Position numbers and translations under genes: made by a program
Shown: positions 45,425-55,641 of the stretch, piece by piece
Position numbering within the stretch: position 1 is the stretch's first letter
Layout: each line of letters starts with the position of its first letter
Assembly (NCBI RefSeq): GCF_014196115.1
Contig: NZ_JACIDB010000001.1
Location: 1,116,001-1,180,000 of the forward strand
Direction of reading: 5' to 3'
Source of the DNA: Sphingomonas aquatilis
Lineage (GTDB): Bacteria > Pseudomonadota > Alphaproteobacteria > Sphingomonadales > Sphingomonadaceae
DNA: 64,000 nt
The notes under the pieces: model-generated
The model's input: only the letters and a program-made list of their open reading frames with translations
Told to the model about the DNA's origin: nothing
Database searches by the model: none

Positions 45425-45545
45425 ACCTCCCCCTCCGTCAGCTACGCTGCCACCTCCCCCTGGCGGGGGAGGAATGGCTGAAAAGTCCTCCCTCGCTTTA
45501 GCGGGGGAGGGGGACCGCCCGCGTCAGCGGGTGGTGGAGGGGGCG
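45425..45545. repeat. Dispersed CCTCCCC/GGGGAGG repeat block
   Basis: The block has CCTCCCCCTCCGTCA..., CCCCTGGCGGGGGAGG and CCTCCCTCGC...GCGGGGGAGG, several small inverted repeats. It fills the gap between the M16 gene and the 3' end of the DUF559 ORF and belongs to the same family as 41480-41617. Confidence 0.7.
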
Positions 45546-46084
45546 TTTCCGCGCGCGTTCAGCTCGGGGAGGATGAGCCGCATCACCGCATCGAGATCGC
45601 GGAGTATGTCGGTGGCCGGGATGCGCAGGGTCATGACGCCCTGTTCGGCGAGCCACGCGTCTCGCCTCGCGTCGCGTTCGGGGCGGTCGCCGCGGTCATG
45701 TGCTTCGCCGTCGACTTCGATTACCAGCCGGGCTTTCGCGCAGTAGAAGTCGAGGACGTATGGAGCGGCGGGGACCTGCTTCCGTATGCGGAGCGGAAGT
45801 TTGCGGAGTTCGCGCCAGAGCAGGATCTCGGGGAGGGTGAGGTTCGCCTCAGTGCCTTTGCGTCGGCGAGGTTTCGTTTGGTGCCGCCGAGCTTCATCCT
45901 GACCTCCCCCTCCGTCAGCTGCGCTGCCACCTCCCCCTGGCGGGGGAGGAATTGCAACTAAGTCCTCCCCCGCCAGGGGAGGTGGCACGCCGCAGGCGTG
46001 TCGGAGGGGGAGGTCAGCGGTGCGCCTGCGACCGAGAATTAGCCTCGCTCCCCCCCTTTTACGCTCACCCCTTGTACAACGCAT
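45524..46084 (-). CDS. DUF559 endonuclease-like protein with repeat-derived N-terminus
   Basis: The C-terminal 110 residues are a DUF559 domain: LTLPEILLWRELRKLPLRIR, VLDFYCAKARLVIEVDGEAH and LAEQGVMTLRIPATDILRD, a restriction-endonuclease-like fold with the D/E-x-D/K active-site pattern. The family includes very-short-patch-like or unassigned nucleases. The only ATG in frame is at 46084, and the first 70 residues translate dispersed repeats (PPPPGGGG). The true start may be a non-ATG codon near 45860, or the repeats may have extended the gene. Confidence 0.62.
   Translation of the reverse strand: MRCTRGERKRGGARLILGRRRTADLPLRHACGVPPPLAGEDLVAIPPPPGGGGSAADGGGGQDEARRHQTKPRRRKGTEANLTLPEILLWRELRKLPLRIRKQVPAAPYVLDFYCAKARLVIEVDGEAHDRGDRPERDARRDAWLAEQGVMTLRIPATDILRDLDAVMRLILPELNARGNAPSTTR
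45901..46016. repeat. Dispersed repeat block inside the DUF559 ORF
   Basis: CCCCCTGGCGGGGGAGG at about 45932-45948 and its inverted copy at 45966-45982 lie in the front part of the DUF559 reading frame. Same family as 45425-45545. Confidence 0.7.
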
Positions 46085-47852
46085 CCAGTCGTTCGCCGTA
46101 CACGCCGCGGATCACGTGGCGGCGGATCTTCAGGCTGGGGGTCAGCTGTTCGTTTTCGATCGCGAAGGGTTCGTCCGCCAGGATGAAGCGGCGGATGCGT
46201 TCGGTGACGGACAGGTCCTTGTTCACGCGTTCCACGGCATGGCCGATCGCGGTGCGATATTCGCTGTTTTCCGCAAGGCGCGCTGCCTTGCAGGCGGTGC
46301 CGTTCGCCGCGCACCATTCCTGCGTCCATTCGGGGTCGGGCACGATCACCGCCACCATATAGGGGCGGCGGTCGCCGGCGATCATCGCCTGGACGATCTC
46401 AGGCTGCAGCGTCAGCATGCCCTCGACCTTCTGCGGCGCGACATTCTCGCCCTTGTCGTTGATGATCAGGTCTTTCTTGCGGTCGGTGATCTTGATCCGG
46501 CCGGCCGCGTCGATCTCGCCGATGTCGCCCGTGTGCAGCCAGCCGTCGCGCAGCACGCGCGCGGTTTCCGCCTCGTTGCGCCAATAGCCGTGCATGACCA
46601 GCTCGCCGCGCACCAGGATTTCGCCGTCGGGCGCGATCACCACCTCGGTCGCCTCGAGCGGCGGGCCGACCGTGTCGACCTTCACGCCCACGCGCGGCCG
46701 GTTGCACGAGATCACCGGCGCCGCCTCGGTCTGGCCATAGCCCTGCAGGAAGGTGAGGCCGAGGCTCTGGAAGAACAACCCGACCTCCGGCGTCAGCGGC
46801 GCGCCGCCCGACACCATCGCCTTCATCCGCCCGCCGAAGCGCTTGGCGATCTTGGGCTTGAACAGCGTATCGACCAACAGCTTGGTCGGCCGGTCGGTGA
46901 GCGAGAGCCGCCCCGCGCTCTGCTTCGCGCCGATCTCCAGCGCCTTGTCGAACAGCCAGGCGGACATGCCGCCCTTCTTCTCGATCGCCTTGCTGATCCG
47001 CGTGCGCAGCACTTCGAACAGGCGCGGCACGACGAACATGATCGTCGGGCGCACTTCCTCGATATTGGCGGCGAGCTTGTCGAGGCCCTCGGCGTAATAG
47101 ATCTGGCCGCCCAGCCCGATCGGGAAATGCTGCCCGCCGGTATGCTCATAGGCGTGGGAGAGCGGCAGGAACGACAGGAACACCTCGTCGTCCCAGCCGA
47201 AATCCTCGGAGATCAGCGCGGCGCAGCCGTTCACATTGTGCAGCAGCGCGCCATGGTGCTGCATCACGCCGCGCGGCGCGCCGCCGGTGCCGCTGGTGTA
47301 GATGATGCAGGCCAGGTCGTTGCGCTGGAAATCCGCCTCCGCCGCGACGCGCACGGGATCGGCGGGATGATCCGCGATCAGCCGGTGCCAGTCGTGAAAA
47401 TCGATGCTGGTCGACGGCGCGCGCATCGGGTCGATGCCGATCACCGTCTGCCCCTGGTTCGATCGCAGCACCGCGGGCATCAGCGTCCGGGCGAGCTTTT
47501 CGGTCGATACGATGATCGCGCAGGCGCCCGAATTTTCGATGATGTGCGCATGGTCGCGCTCGGTGTTGGTCGTGTAGGTCGGCACGGTGACGCAGCCCGC
47601 CGCCATGATGGCAAGGTCGCTGATGCACCATTCCGGCCGGTTCTCGGCGACCAGCATCACCCGGTCGCCGCGCTTCATGCCGATCGCCTTCAGGCCGGCG
47701 GCAAGGCTCGACACCTGCCGCGCCGCTTCTGCCCAGCTCGTGGCGACCCATTGGCCGTCGCGCTTCGCCCACAGGAAGGGGGAGTCACCCTTTTCCGCCG
47801 CGCGCGTGAAGAACATGGTGACGAGATTGGGGAAGTGTTCGAGGGTGCGCAT
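46065..47852 (-). CDS. Long-chain acyl-CoA synthetase (AMP-forming)
   Basis: This 595-aa enzyme activates long-chain fatty acids with ATP and CoA. Motifs are IIYTSGTGGAPRGVMQHHGA (P-loop), FLQGYGQTEAAPVISCNRP and LHTGDIGEIDAAGRIKITDRK (hinge). It is of the FAA1/AMP-ligase type, not the FadD of E. coli. The ATG at 47852 follows GCAGGAGAG on the minus strand; five residues upstream in frame are not needed. The 3' end overlaps the DUF559 ORF start region by 20 bases. Confidence 0.92.
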   Translation of the reverse strand: MRTLEHFPNLVTMFFTRAAEKGDSPFLWAKRDGQWVATSWAEAARQVSSLAAGLKAIGMKRGDRVMLVAENRPEWCISDLAIMAAGCVTVPTYTTNTERDHAHIIENSGACAIIVSTEKLARTLMPAVLRSNQGQTVIGIDPMRAPSTSIDFHDWHRLIADHPADPVRVAAEADFQRNDLACIIYTSGTGGAPRGVMQHHGALLHNVNGCAALISEDFGWDDEVFLSFLPLSHAYEHTGGQHFPIGLGGQIYYAEGLDKLAANIEEVRPTIMFVVPRLFEVLRTRISKAIEKKGGMSAWLFDKALEIGAKQSAGRLSLTDRPTKLLVDTLFKPKIAKRFGGRMKAMVSGGAPLTPEVGLFFQSLGLTFLQGYGQTEAAPVISCNRPRVGVKVDTVGPPLEATEVVIAPDGEILVRGELVMHGYWRNEAETARVLRDGWLHTGDIGEIDAAGRIKITDRKKDLIINDKGENVAPQKVEGMLTLQPEIVQAMIAGDRRPYMVAVIVPDPEWTQEWCAANGTACKAARLAENSEYRTAIGHAVERVNKDLSVTERIRRFILADEPFAIENEQLTPSLKIRRHVIRGVYGERLDALYKG

Positions 47853-47919
47853 GGCTCTCTCCTGCATGCCGGCGGCGCGTGTGGATCCCGCGCCTGCCGT
47901 AACGTCCGTGACGCGCTTT

Positions 47920-49680
47920 TTATTCCGAGGGGCGATTGGCGACGGGGGCCATGGGCAGCGGTTTGGTAACGCGGCCCGTCTCGTCGATCGCGGCGCCCTC
48001 GCTGCGCGGATCGGCGGCCCCGACCCAGCGGTTGCCCTTCCATTCGATCGCGTTGGCCTTGAGGCCCAGCGGGGCGATCTGCGTCCGTTCGCCGAGCTTG
48101 GCGAGCGCGGGCTGGAGCGCTTCGGCGGGCGTGCCCTTTTCCAGCGTCGCGACGGGGCCGGGTGCGTAGACGAGGCCGAGGCGGATCGCGTCCTCCGCCG
48201 ACAGATTCCAGTCGAGCACGCCGATCAGCGCCTTGGCGATCTGCGCGATGATCGTCGATCCGCCCGCCGCGCCGAGCGCAAGGCGCACCTTGCCCTGCGC
48301 GTCATAAACGATCGTCGGCGCCATCGAGCTGCGCGGGCGCTTTCCGCCCTCGACCCGGTTGGCGACCAGATAGCCTGCATCCACGGGCACGATGTCGAAA
48401 TCGGTCAGTTCGTTGTTCAGCATCGTGCCGTCGACCATCAGCCCCGATCCGAACGGCCCTTCGATCGTGGTCGTCACCTCGACGACATTGCCGTCACGAT
48501 CGGCAACGGCGAGGTCGGTGGTGCCGGGCACCTCGCTGACCGGCGCCGCGGTGCGCGGCGGCGCGCCCGGCGGCGTGCCGGCACTGACCGTCGCCATCGT
48601 CGTGCTGGGCGAAATCAGCGCAGACCGCTGTGCGATATAGGCGGGATCGAGCATGCCCGTGATCGGCACGCGCACGAAATCGGGATCGCCGACGTACATG
48701 TTGCGGTCGGCATAGGCGAGGCGCGAGCTTTCGGCGAACAGATGCCAGGCCACCGGGCTGGCCGGGCCGAGCTTGCCCATGTCGAACCGTTCCAGCTGCT
48801 TCAGGATCATCAGCACGGTGATCCCGCCCGACGAGGGCGGGCCCATGCCGCAGATCTTGTAGGTGCGATACGGCACGCACAGGTTCGGGCGCGGCTTCGC
48901 TTCGTAATTGGCGATGTCGCCGGTGGTCATCTGCGACGGGTTGCGCGCGGCACCGTTGACCGTCGCGACGAGCTTTTGCGCCTGCGGACCGACGTAGAAG
49001 CTGTCCGGGCCGAGCTTGGCGATCCGTTCGAGCAGCGCCGCCTGCGCCGGATTGCGGATCAGGCCGTCGGTGCCGGGCGTGAAGGTGGCGCTGCCCTGCG
49101 GCGTCAGGTCGCCGCCAAACGAGCGGACCGCATTGTTGAAGCGCGGCGAGGGCTGGAATCCCTGCTTGGCCAGCCGGATCGCGGGCGCGAACAGCCGCGC
49201 CCATGGCAGCTTGCCGCCGTTGCGATGCGCCAACGCCATACCGCGCAGCGCACCCGGAACGCCGACGCTGCGGCCGCCGGGGACGGCATCGGCATGCGAC
49301 AGCGGCGTGCCGTCGGCGGCGTAGAACCAGCGCGGGGTGGCGGCGTGCGGTGCGGTTTCGCGCGCGTCGATCGTGTCGATCTGGCCGGTGCGGGCGGCGT
49401 GGCGCACCCAGAAGCTGCCTCCGCCCAGGCCAGAGCTTTGCGGCTCGACGACGTTCAGCGCCAGCATCGTGGCGATCGCCGCATCGGTGGCGCTGCCGCC
49501 AGCCTTCAGCATCTCGACGCCCGCCGCCGCCGCACGCGGATCGGCGGCGCTGACCATGCCAGGTACTTTAGCGGGCACCGTCGCTCCGGGCGCTTTGGGG
49601 CCGGCCGGGGTCTTCGCCGGTGCCGCAAGGGCGGGCAGCGGCAGCGATAGGAGGGCGAGCGTCAGGGCAAGTCTGGTCAT
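47920..49680 (-). CDS. ggt: Gamma-glutamyltransferase
   Basis: This 586-aa exported precursor has a signal peptide (LALTLALLSLPLPALAA). It should cleave itself before the nucleophilic threonine in VPGTTDLAVAD and then act on glutathione in the periplasm. SGLGGGSFWV, GKLPWARLFAPAIRLA, PPSSGGITVL and RPRSSMAPTIV are family markers. The canonical TTH after the cleavage site reads TTD here. Length and order of both subunits are normal. Catalytic details are inferred. Confidence 0.92.
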   Translation of the reverse strand: MTRLALTLALLSLPLPALAAPAKTPAGPKAPGATVPAKVPGMVSAADPRAAAAGVEMLKAGGSATDAAIATMLALNVVEPQSSGLGGGSFWVRHAARTGQIDTIDARETAPHAATPRWFYAADGTPLSHADAVPGGRSVGVPGALRGMALAHRNGGKLPWARLFAPAIRLAKQGFQPSPRFNNAVRSFGGDLTPQGSATFTPGTDGLIRNPAQAALLERIAKLGPDSFYVGPQAQKLVATVNGAARNPSQMTTGDIANYEAKPRPNLCVPYRTYKICGMGPPSSGGITVLMILKQLERFDMGKLGPASPVAWHLFAESSRLAYADRNMYVGDPDFVRVPITGMLDPAYIAQRSALISPSTTMATVSAGTPPGAPPRTAAPVSEVPGTTDLAVADRDGNVVEVTTTIEGPFGSGLMVDGTMLNNELTDFDIVPVDAGYLVANRVEGGKRPRSSMAPTIVYDAQGKVRLALGAAGGSTIIAQIAKALIGVLDWNLSAEDAIRLGLVYAPGPVATLEKGTPAEALQPALAKLGERTQIAPLGLKANAIEWKGNRWVGAADPRSEGAAIDETGRVTKPLPMAPVANRPSE

Positions 49681-49720
49681 CGCGGCGAAACCTAACGCCT
49701 CGCCGCGTCAGGGCAAGCCG

Positions 49721-50746
49721 TTACGCCCCTACGGCATCCGTGACGCTGGCGAAGCCATCGCGGGCAAGGCGTGCGTCGAGATCGGTCAGGATGCGGCGGG
49801 CGAGGCCGGGTCCTGCGAAGACCAGCGCCGAATAGAGCTGCACGAACGATGAGCCTGCCCGGATGCGCGCATAAGCTTCCGCGCCGCTATCGATGCCGCC
49901 TGCCGCGATCAGCGCGATGCCGCCGCCACTGGCGGATCGCACATCGGCGAGGCGCTGGCGGGCGAGCGTGGCAAGCGGCGCGCCCGACAGGCCGCCGGTT
50001 TCGCCGGCATGCGGGCTGCGCAGCGGTGGGCGCGAGACGGTAGTGTTGCCCATGATGATCGCATCGATCCGCCGCTCGATCGCCGCACGGACGATGCCAT
50101 CGATCGCGGCCGCATCGAGATCGGGCGCGACCTTCAGGAACAGCGGCGTGCTGCCCCGCGCCTCGGTACAGGCGGCGAGCAGCTCGTCCAGCGCTGCGCC
50201 ATGCTGCAGGTCGCGCAGGCCCGGCGTGTTGGGCGAGGAGATGTTGATCGTGACATAATCGGCGAGGGGGGCCGCGGCGGTGACGCCGGTGACGTAATCG
50301 GCGATGCGATCGGTCGCGTCCTTGTTGGCGCCGACATTGATGCCGAGCCGGCCGGAGCGCCGTTTTGCGGCACGGGCATTGGCGAGGCCCGCGTCCAGGC
50401 CACCGTTGTTGAACCCCATCCGGTTGATGACCGCGCGATCCGCGACCAGCCGAAACAGCCGCGGTTTGGCGTTGCCGGCCTGGGGCAGGGGGGTCAGCGT
50501 CCCCATCTCCACCGCGCCGAAGCCCATCGCAAACAGCCCGTCAACCGCCACGCCATCCTTGTCGAGGCCCGCCGCGACGCCAAGCGGATTGGCGAAGCGG
50601 AGAGCGCCGATCTGCGTCGCGAGTCGCGGGTTTGAGGTGGGAGCCACGACGGGCAGTTTTCCGCGTGCCGCCAAGGCCTTCAACGTCAACCCATGCGCGC
50701 GCTCGGCGTCGAGAGTGAACAGCAGCGGGCGCAGGGTCTGATACAT
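49721..50746 (-). CDS. pyrD: Dihydroorotate dehydrogenase (quinone), class 2
   Basis: This 341-aa membrane-associated flavoenzyme oxidises dihydroorotate in pyrimidine synthesis. MYQTLRPLLFTLDAERAHGL is the hydrophobic N-terminal anchor of class 2 enzymes. PLGVAAGLDKDG, NRMGFNNGGLD, NISSPNTPGL with the active-site serine, and AAGGIDSGAEAYARIRAGSS (FMN phosphate site) are all present. The start at 50746 is preferred; an in-frame ATG at 50758 is an alternative, and the frame further upstream is repeat-derived. Confidence 0.95.
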   Translation of the reverse strand: MYQTLRPLLFTLDAERAHGLTLKALAARGKLPVVAPTSNPRLATQIGALRFANPLGVAAGLDKDGVAVDGLFAMGFGAVEMGTLTPLPQAGNAKPRLFRLVADRAVINRMGFNNGGLDAGLANARAAKRRSGRLGINVGANKDATDRIADYVTGVTAAAPLADYVTINISSPNTPGLRDLQHGAALDELLAACTEARGSTPLFLKVAPDLDAAAIDGIVRAAIERRIDAIIMGNTTVSRPPLRSPHAGETGGLSGAPLATLARQRLADVRSASGGGIALIAAGGIDSGAEAYARIRAGSSFVQLYSALVFAGPGLARRILTDLDARLARDGFASVTDAVGA

Positions 50747-51226
50747 GGTGCCGCCCATCGCATTGGGGAGGGCGAAGGTCAAAGCGGTCCGCTTCCGCTT
50801 CGTCGCTCCCTCCCTGATCCTCTCCTTCGTCATCCCGGCGAAAGCCGGGATCCATGGACACGATGCCTTCCGCGGCTTCTGCCCAACATCAGCGTCCCGC
50901 ATCCATGGATCCCGGCGTTCGCCGGGATGACGAGGGGGCGCGCACGGTGGCCACACCCCATCCGTCATTCCCGCGAAGGCGGGAATCCATAACCGCTACC
51001 GGTGCGGCCCCAGCGAATACCTGCGCGTCTGGATTCCCGCCTCCGCGGGAATGACGCAGCGAGGGGCGCCCCCCGTGCGAAATTCGCGCCCCTTCCGCAC
51101 CGCATGCACCCAAACGCCACACCCCGCTTGACCCCGCCACACAAACCCCTATCTGGCAATCGGATCGAATTGATCCGATTTGCGAGCCGTTCTCAACAAC
51201 CGGCGCGCGACAAGCAGTTCGGAGCC
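50747..51226. repeat. 480-bp gap filled by two repeat families
   Basis: From 50829 to 50935 lie copies of TCATCCCGGCGAAAGCCGGGA-type palindromes in opposite orientation (GTCATCCCGGCG and CCGGGATGACG). From 50966 to 51056 lie GTCATTCCCGCGAAGGCGGGAA and its inverse TTCCCGCCTCCGCGGGAATGACG. Promoters for pyrD and for the suf operon must be in the remaining sequence; the suf regulator starts at 51227. Confidence 0.75.
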
Positions 51227-51673
51227 ATGCGCCTTTCCAGCCTCGCCGATTATGCGGTCGTGATGATGTCCGCCGCCGCGCGCCATTGCGGTGCGGCGGG
51301 CCGGCTCAACGCGACGCTGCTCGCCGAGGAAACCGGCGTGCCGCTGCCCACCGCGCAGAAGCTCGTCAGCCGCCTGTCCTCCGCCGGCCTGATCGAAAGC
51401 ACGCGCGGCACTGGCGGCGGCTTTCGCCTGTCGCGCCCGCCCTCCGCGATCAGCCTCGCCGACATCGTCGAGGCGGTCGAGGGCCCGATCCAGCTGACCT
51501 CCTGCGTCGAAGGCAGCCGCCACGACTGCGCGATCGAAGGCGCGTGCCAGGTCCGCCCGCACTGGGGCATCGTCAACGAAGCCGTCCGCGGCGCGCTCGC
51601 CGGTGTTAGCCTCGCCCATCTCTCCCGCGCGCCGGTCGCCGCCGCCGCGCCCCGCATTCCTGTACAGGTGTAA
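51227..51673 (+). CDS. Rrf2-family Fe-S regulator of the suf operon
   Basis: This 148-aa regulator has a winged helix (RLNATLLAEETGVPLPTAQK) and three cysteines, C93, C101 and C107 (SCVEGSRHDCAIEGAC), that should bind an Fe-S cluster and sense cluster demand. It matches the SUF-associated Rrf2 group (TIGR02944). It lies four bases before sufB. The start at 51227 is the first with a normal beginning (MRLSSLADYAVVMM). Confidence 0.93.
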   Translation: MRLSSLADYAVVMMSAAARHCGAAGRLNATLLAEETGVPLPTAQKLVSRLSSAGLIESTRGTGGGFRLSRPPSAISLADIVEAVEGPIQLTSCVEGSRHDCAIEGACQVRPHWGIVNEAVRGALAGVSLAHLSRAPVAAAAPRIPVQV

Positions 51674-51676
51674 CCC

Positions 51677-53152
<1,476 letters not shown>

Positions 53153-53159
53153 CCCAAGT

Positions 53160-53262
53160 ACCCCGTCATGCCGGACTTGTTCCGGCATCCACCGTGCCAC
53201 AAGGGGGCGCTGCCCGAGTGGAGGAGTGGACCCCGGAACAAGTCCGGGGTGACGGTGGCGTG
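53160..53262. repeat. Dispersed CCCCGGA repeat between sufB and the small membrane ORF
   Basis: Two inverted copies (CGTCATGCCGGACTTGTTCC and CCCCGGAACAAGTCCGGGG followed by TGACGG) lie in the 133-bp gap. They belong to the same family as 37399-37417, 41414-41442 and 61484-61565. Confidence 0.75.
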
Positions 53263-53285
53263 TTGTGCTGCGGCGGACTTAGCGA

Positions 53286-53410
53286 GTGACGATTGCCGGC
53301 TGGTCAGGCTTGGCGGTGGCAATTGCGGTTAGCTTGGTGAGCACGCTGGCAATCGTTTTCTCGTTCCTGTTTTTCGTTATCCATCTTTCAAAGAAGAAGC
53401 GTTCCCGCTG

Positions 53411-53411
<1 letters not shown>
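53286..53411 (+). CDS. 41-aa membrane microprotein coupled to sufC
   Basis: A GTG-started 41-codon ORF, too short for ordinary gene tracks. It encodes VTIAGWSGLAVAIAVSLVST then a second hydrophobic part (LAIVFSFLFFVIHL) and ends with a basic KKKRSR tail. This is one transmembrane segment or hairpin with a cytoplasmic tail. An in-frame TAG six bases upstream of the GTG limits the start. Its TGA shares a base with the sufC ATG (TGATG at 53409-53413), a strong sign of coupling. The ribosome-binding site is weak. Nothing in my memory matches it. Confidence 0.6.
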
Positions 53412-54154
<743 letters not shown>

Positions 54155-54168
54155 TGGTCGTCCCAAAG

Positions 54169-54303
54169 TCCTCCCTCGCGAAGCGGGGGAGGGGGACCGT
54201 TCGCGCAGCGAATGGTGGAGGGGGCGTCTCCGCATACGTGAGCCTCGCCGCATCCTCCCCCTTCGTCACGGTTGCGCCGCGCCACCTCCCCCTGGCGGGA
54301 AGG
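54169..54303. repeat. Dispersed CCTCCCC/GGGGAGG block between sufC and sufD
   Basis: CCTCCCTCGC...GCGGGGGAGG, then CCTCCCCCTTCG... and CCACCTCCCCCTGGCGGGAAGGG. It fills most of the 232-bp gap between sufC and sufD. Same family as 45425-45545. Confidence 0.7.
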
Positions 54304-54386
54304 GACTGGAAGCCGAGCGCCGCAGGCATCACCTCGCTCCCTCTTCGCGTCTTCGCGTTGTCGCGCGATCAAAAGAGCCTCGCCGC

Positions 54387-55514
54387 ATGACCGACGTCCT
54401 CGACCTTCCCACCACCCGCGACGAGGCGTTTCGCTGGGCCGACATGCCCGCGCTGCAGGCCGCGCGCACGCTGTCCGCGACGACGGCAGCGATCCCGCAA
54501 CCGATCCTGGCCGACGCCATTCGGCTGGTGTTCGTGGACGGCGATCTGGTCGATCAGCCTGCCGGGTTCGACATCGCGCCCACGACGCTCGCCAGCGACC
54601 ACCCGCTCGCCCGCCATGCGGCGGGGCAGGGGCTTGGGGTGACGCTCGCGCCCCAGAGCGTCACCCGCCTCGAGATCGTACGCGCTAATGCGGGCGGTGA
54701 CGGCCACACCCCGCTCAGCATCACGCTTGGCGAAGACGCCGTTCTCACGCTGGTCGAAACCTATACCGGCGCCGGCTGGACCAACACGCTGACCCGGTTC
54801 GATCTGGGCAAGGGCGCCCGCGTCATGCGTGCGGTGCGGATCGTGCAGGACGCCGGCTTCGTCTCGACCCGCGACGAGGTGGCCATCGCCGAAGCTGCCA
54901 GCTTCGTCAGCGTCGCATTGGGCGCCACCGCTGCCGGCACCCGCCTCGACGCCGCGCTAACGCTGAACGGCGACGGCGCCTATGCCGAACTCGGCGGCGC
55001 GCTGCTGACCCGTGACGAGCAGCGCCAGGAATGCGCGGTCCGCGTCCGCCACGCCCACCCCAACGGTCAGTCACACCAGCTGTGGCGCGCGGTCGCCGCC
55101 GATCGCTCGACGGTCAGCCTCGCCGCCGCGGTCGAGGTCGCACGCGATGCGCAGAAGACCGACGGCGAACAGTCGCTGCGCGGCCTGCTGCTGCAACGCA
55201 CCGCGACGGTGAACCTGAAGCCCGAGCTCGAAATCTTCGCCGACGACGTGAAGTGCGCGCACGGCGCCACGGTCGGCGAACTCGACGCGCGCGCTCTCTT
55301 CTACATGCAGAGCCGCGGCATCCCCGCGGCGCGGGCGAAGGCGTTGCTGACCCGCGCGTTCGTGGCGGATGCGCTCGACCGGATCGCGGATGAGCAAGTG
55401 CGCGAGATGTTCGCAGCCGACGCCGATGTCTGGCTGGATAAAGCCCTCTCCCATCGGGAAAGGGAGGGGACCCGCCCGGCGCAGCCGGGTGGGGAGGGTG
55501 AGGGCGGCGCATGA
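54387..55514 (+). CDS. sufD: Fe-S cluster assembly protein SufD
   Basis: This 375-aa partner of SufB has TLVETYTGAGWTNTLTRFDL, ELEIFADDVKCAHGATVGEL and MQSRGIPAARAKALLTRAF, the family C-terminal core. The start at 54387 is the first ATG after a repeat block. From about residue 354 the sequence (SHREREGTRPAQPGGEGEGG) is a translation of a dispersed repeat, so the tail is probably not part of the ancestral protein. SufD is otherwise of normal length. Confidence 0.93.
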   Translation: MTDVLDLPTTRDEAFRWADMPALQAARTLSATTAAIPQPILADAIRLVFVDGDLVDQPAGFDIAPTTLASDHPLARHAAGQGLGVTLAPQSVTRLEIVRANAGGDGHTPLSITLGEDAVLTLVETYTGAGWTNTLTRFDLGKGARVMRAVRIVQDAGFVSTRDEVAIAEAASFVSVALGATAAGTRLDAALTLNGDGAYAELGGALLTRDEQRQECAVRVRHAHPNGQSHQLWRAVAADRSTVSLAAAVEVARDAQKTDGEQSLRGLLLQRTATVNLKPELEIFADDVKCAHGATVGELDARALFYMQSRGIPAARAKALLTRAFVADALDRIADEQVREMFAADADVWLDKALSHREREGTRPAQPGGEGEGGA

Positions 55515-55590
55515 TCGACGCTGCCCACTGCCCTCACCCTTCCGCCGCTTTGCGGCTCCCTCCCTCTCCCGCCGGGAGAGGGCGTTTTGA
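55440..55590. repeat. Dispersed repeat block over the 3' end of sufD
   Basis: CCCTCTCCCATCGGGAAAGGGAGGGG-type sequence starts inside sufD and continues through the gap with an inverted copy (CTCCCTCTCCCGCCGGGAGAGGG near 55558). Same general family as the other CCTCCCC repeats but with a different loop. Confidence 0.65.
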
Positions 55591-55641
55591 AGGGTTACGT
55601 ACCCTCCACTTCGTCCACTTCCGCGCGTGCGGAGCTGTCGC

